64,000 nucleotides of DNA from JABDMH01 sp965223215 (lineage in GTDB: Bacteria; Bacteroidota; Bacteroidia; Chitinophagales; Saprospiraceae). The DNA lies in contig CBDCVZ010000010.1 of the NCBI GenBank assembly GCA_965223215.1, forward strand, positions 3,100,001 through 3,164,000, read 5' to 3'. Of the stretch, positions 62,444 to 64,000 are shown one piece after another. Within the stretch, counting starts at the first letter, position 1; each line of letters starts with the position of its first letter. A model generated the notes under the pieces. The model had not been told where the DNA came from. It saw nothing but the letters and a program-made list of their open reading frames with translations, and made no database searches. A program made the position numbers and the translations under genes.

Positions 62444-63505
62444 TCAATTAATTTGAAAAGGGATCTCCACAAAATCTTGAGCGACGGTCGTGTTGTCCTC
62501 CTTTGGGATTGGTTGATCAAATAATCGGGTTAGATTGTTGCCAGCCAGGTCTTCGAGTCTTACCTCTACGCGAATTTCATAGGTGCCTGGTTCCCACAAA
62601 CTGGTGGGATAAAACGAGCCAGCATTGGCCTCCGTATCTACGATGATTTTACCGGCAACTGTTTTTCTTTTTCGGTAAATCGAGATGCATTCTTGTAACA
62701 AAGGAAGGTCGAGATGCTCTAGAAAGCAAAGGTGTAGGGGGTGTGTCGTATTTCGCGCTGGCACATCCAATGTCCACCGAGCCGGATCGGGTTTGGTTCG
62801 ATCAGCGGCACCGGCATAGTAAATCTTGCTGAATCCCGCATTCAACGACCTACCGTTTTTTGCTCGCCAAGATGGAGCAATCTGAATCTGATATCGTCGG
62901 CCCTGCTGCATCGGCATCCCATAGGCCTGATTCGGACCCAGCCCACGTTTTATGCGGCCCGGATCCAGCCATAAGGTCAGTGATGTTTGATCCTCACTCC
63001 ACAACTCCGGATTTAAATCCAAAAAAAATCGGTCAAGGGAATCTCCCAAAGAATTGGTCACCGTGATAAATTGTTGAGAATGAAGTTCGCCCATGGCTTG
63101 ATCAAAAACCAGATGCACTTTTAAAAGATTTTCAGGTACCGTATCGCACCTAGGATAAACACTCAGTAGCTTTGGAGTTCTGCCCCGGGATACACCCGCC
63201 ACCAACGTATCAATCACCTCATTATTTTCTTTCAGTAGGTAGCGGTATGATGGTGTCAAAGGAACCGCAGATCTGAAAACCACTTTTTCTTCAACCTTTG
63301 ACCATCTACCTAGAATGGGACGTGTAGAAGCAACCAAAGTCAATTCATATTCATCGGGCGATGCTAGCGGATTTACAATTTCGAGTCCAACGGCCTTTTC
63401 ACCCTCCCAAATTAGTTGGCTCTGGCTCAAGCAACGGACACCCACTCCGCAAAAAACACCAATAATCAGAAGTGACTGAGCTACACTATAACCAACGATC
63501 TGCAC
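62444..63505 (-). CDS. Secreted Ig-like-domain protein of unknown function
   Basis: The 353-residue protein has an N-terminal hydrophobic segment (~8-25) that is probably a signal peptide. The remainder is beta-rich with Ig-like (SbsA/Big_5-type) features: 'LLSVYPRCDTVPENLLKVHLVFDQAMGE' followed by 'SLTLWLDPGRIKRGL' and 'YQIQIAPSWRAKNGRSL', then 'GTYEIRVEVRLEDLAGNNL'. It may be a surface structural or binding protein. Its start codon overlaps the end of the upstream gene by 20 bases, implying translational coupling. I do not recognise a specific family. Confidence 0.7.
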   Translation of the reverse strand: MQIVGYSVAQSLLIIGVFCGVGVRCLSQSQLIWEGEKAVGLEIVNPLASPDEYELTLVASTRPILGRWSKVEEKVVFRSAVPLTPSYRYLLKENNEVIDTLVAGVSRGRTPKLLSVYPRCDTVPENLLKVHLVFDQAMGELHSQQFITVTNSLGDSLDRFFLDLNPELWSEDQTSLTLWLDPGRIKRGLGPNQAYGMPMQQGRRYQIQIAPSWRAKNGRSLNAGFSKIYYAGAADRTKPDPARWTLDVPARNTTHPLHLCFLEHLDLPLLQECISIYRKRKTVAGKIIVDTEANAGSFYPTSLWEPGTYEIRVEVRLEDLAGNNLTRLFDQPIPKEDNTTVAQDFVEIPFQIN

Positions 63506-64000
63506 TTGCCGTACGTAAATTTAGATCACCGTTTGACATCCGTTGCAAAAGTAAGAATCGGTGGTCATCATATTTATCCATCTGCTGGACCTGGACTAGA
63601 GGAAGATTGATAAACTCAATACCTGCAGTTCCACTATTCTCTTTAACAGGTTCGGTGAGCGAATCCCCAAAGGATTCTAATTTCTCGTAGCTAATCTTCA
63701 TGAGCGCCCGGCTGCTGTTTGACATCAGAATGTATGATTTGCCACCTTTCTCCATACTGATAATATCAAGTGGTGTGTTTCTATTGCCAAGTTCGGCCAC
63801 CGTTCGGCCGTGCACATGCGCCCCTTTTTTAAGCAAGTCTAGTGGAAAGAGGACGAGTGGTGTACAAGTGTAGCTGGCAATTACCGTCGGTGCTCCATTG
63901 ATCATGGTGGCCATAAAAGTTTTAATGGGTGAGTGCGTTTCAAACTTGCCATGGGCAGCATGCCAGATTTCGAGGGTAGCCTGTTCTTGTTTGTCAGTAA
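63486..64000 (-). CDS. Unknown protein, C-terminal part; runs off the right edge
   Basis: The frame is open from the right edge (beginning 'TDKQEQATLEIWHAAHGKF') through Met at 63914 to the stop at 63486, so the N-terminus is missing. The visible ~170 residues are beta-rich with 'MINGAPTVIASYTCTPLVLFPL', 'NTPLDIISMEKGGKSYILMSNSSRALMKI' and an end 'RMSNGDLNLRTASADRWL'. The pattern resembles the last blades of a PQQ/six-bladed propeller-type protein, but that is only an impression. It overlaps and is coupled to the Ig-like gene downstream. Confidence 0.6.
   Translation of the reverse strand, partial: TDKQEQATLEIWHAAHGKFETHSPIKTFMATMINGAPTVIASYTCTPLVLFPLDLLKKGAHVHGRTVAELGNRNTPLDIISMEKGGKSYILMSNSSRALMKISYEKLESFGDSLTEPVKENSGTAGIEFINLPLVQVQQMDKYDDHRFLLLQRMSNGDLNLRTASADRWL

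Overview
The window looks like a chromosome segment of a Bacteroidota bacterium, most like marine Saprospiria/Lewinella-type genomes. The signs are a SusC/SusD pair with a divergent ECF sigma factor and FecR anti-sigma, a LytTR regulator, DUF2911, DUF1080 (3-keto-disaccharide hydrolase) proteins, sulfatases, FtsX-type permeases, an M43 protease, and secreted proteins that end in a shared Cys-terminated beta domain. No rRNA, tRNA or CRISPR array was recognised. The assignment comes from gene content only.

Layout. 1-3.4 kb: end of an FG-GAP surface protein, a DUF2911 protein and a secreted esterase. 3.5-17.7 kb (+): an eleven-gene co-directional run that reads as a D-apiose utilisation operon: sugar dehydrogenase (ApsD-like), xylose-isomerase-like TIM barrel (OiaC-like), RuBisCO-like decarboxylase (OiaX), DUF1537 kinase (OiaK), apionate oxidoisomerase (ApnO), secreted apiosidase-type hydrolase (GH140/DUF4038), apionolactonase (ApnL), a ribose-type ABC importer (ATPase, permease, binding lipoprotein) and a secreted purple-acid-phosphatase-like protein. 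Together they would free apiose from a glycan, import it, oxidise it to apionate, isomerise it, phosphorylate it and decarboxylate it on a RuBisCO fold to L-erythrulose 1-phosphate.

17.8-27.7 kb: a malonyl-CoA-synthetase-like ligase, a double DUF1080 protein, an M43 protease, then a rearranged patch with two ~98% identical IS630 transposase relics flanking an endosialidase-chaperone (S74) protein, a mini LuxR regulator and two tandem surface-protein paralogues. 27.8-36.3 kb: malate:quinone oxidoreductase, a glycosyltransferase abutting a decayed sulfatase, two tandem micro-ORF paralogues, an FtsX permease, EF-hand and DoxX-like proteins, and a LytTR regulator broken by two frameshifts.

36.3-50.7 kb: an ACC-synthase-like aminotransferase, two active-looking sulfatases, DUF1080, an exported enolase-superfamily dehydratase, EI24 protein, exported Gfo/Idh/MocA oxidoreductase, beta-lactamase-like hydrolase, a divergent enolase paralogue next to an APH-type kinase, and a PD40 beta-propeller. 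51.4-61.7 kb (-): glucarate dehydratase, GntP permease and an exported UxuA-like protein, then SusD, SusC and FecR, with the ECF sigma factor divergent. This looks like a sugar-acid/uronate module. The window ends in two overlapping minus-strand genes of unknown function, the last running off the right edge.

The most notable content is the apiose operon, which joins the extracellular glycosidase, the importer and a RuBisCO-like catabolic decarboxylase in one transcription unit. Apiose occurs in pectic rhamnogalacturonan II and in seagrass apiogalacturonan, so a plant or seagrass wall substrate is a reasonable inference.
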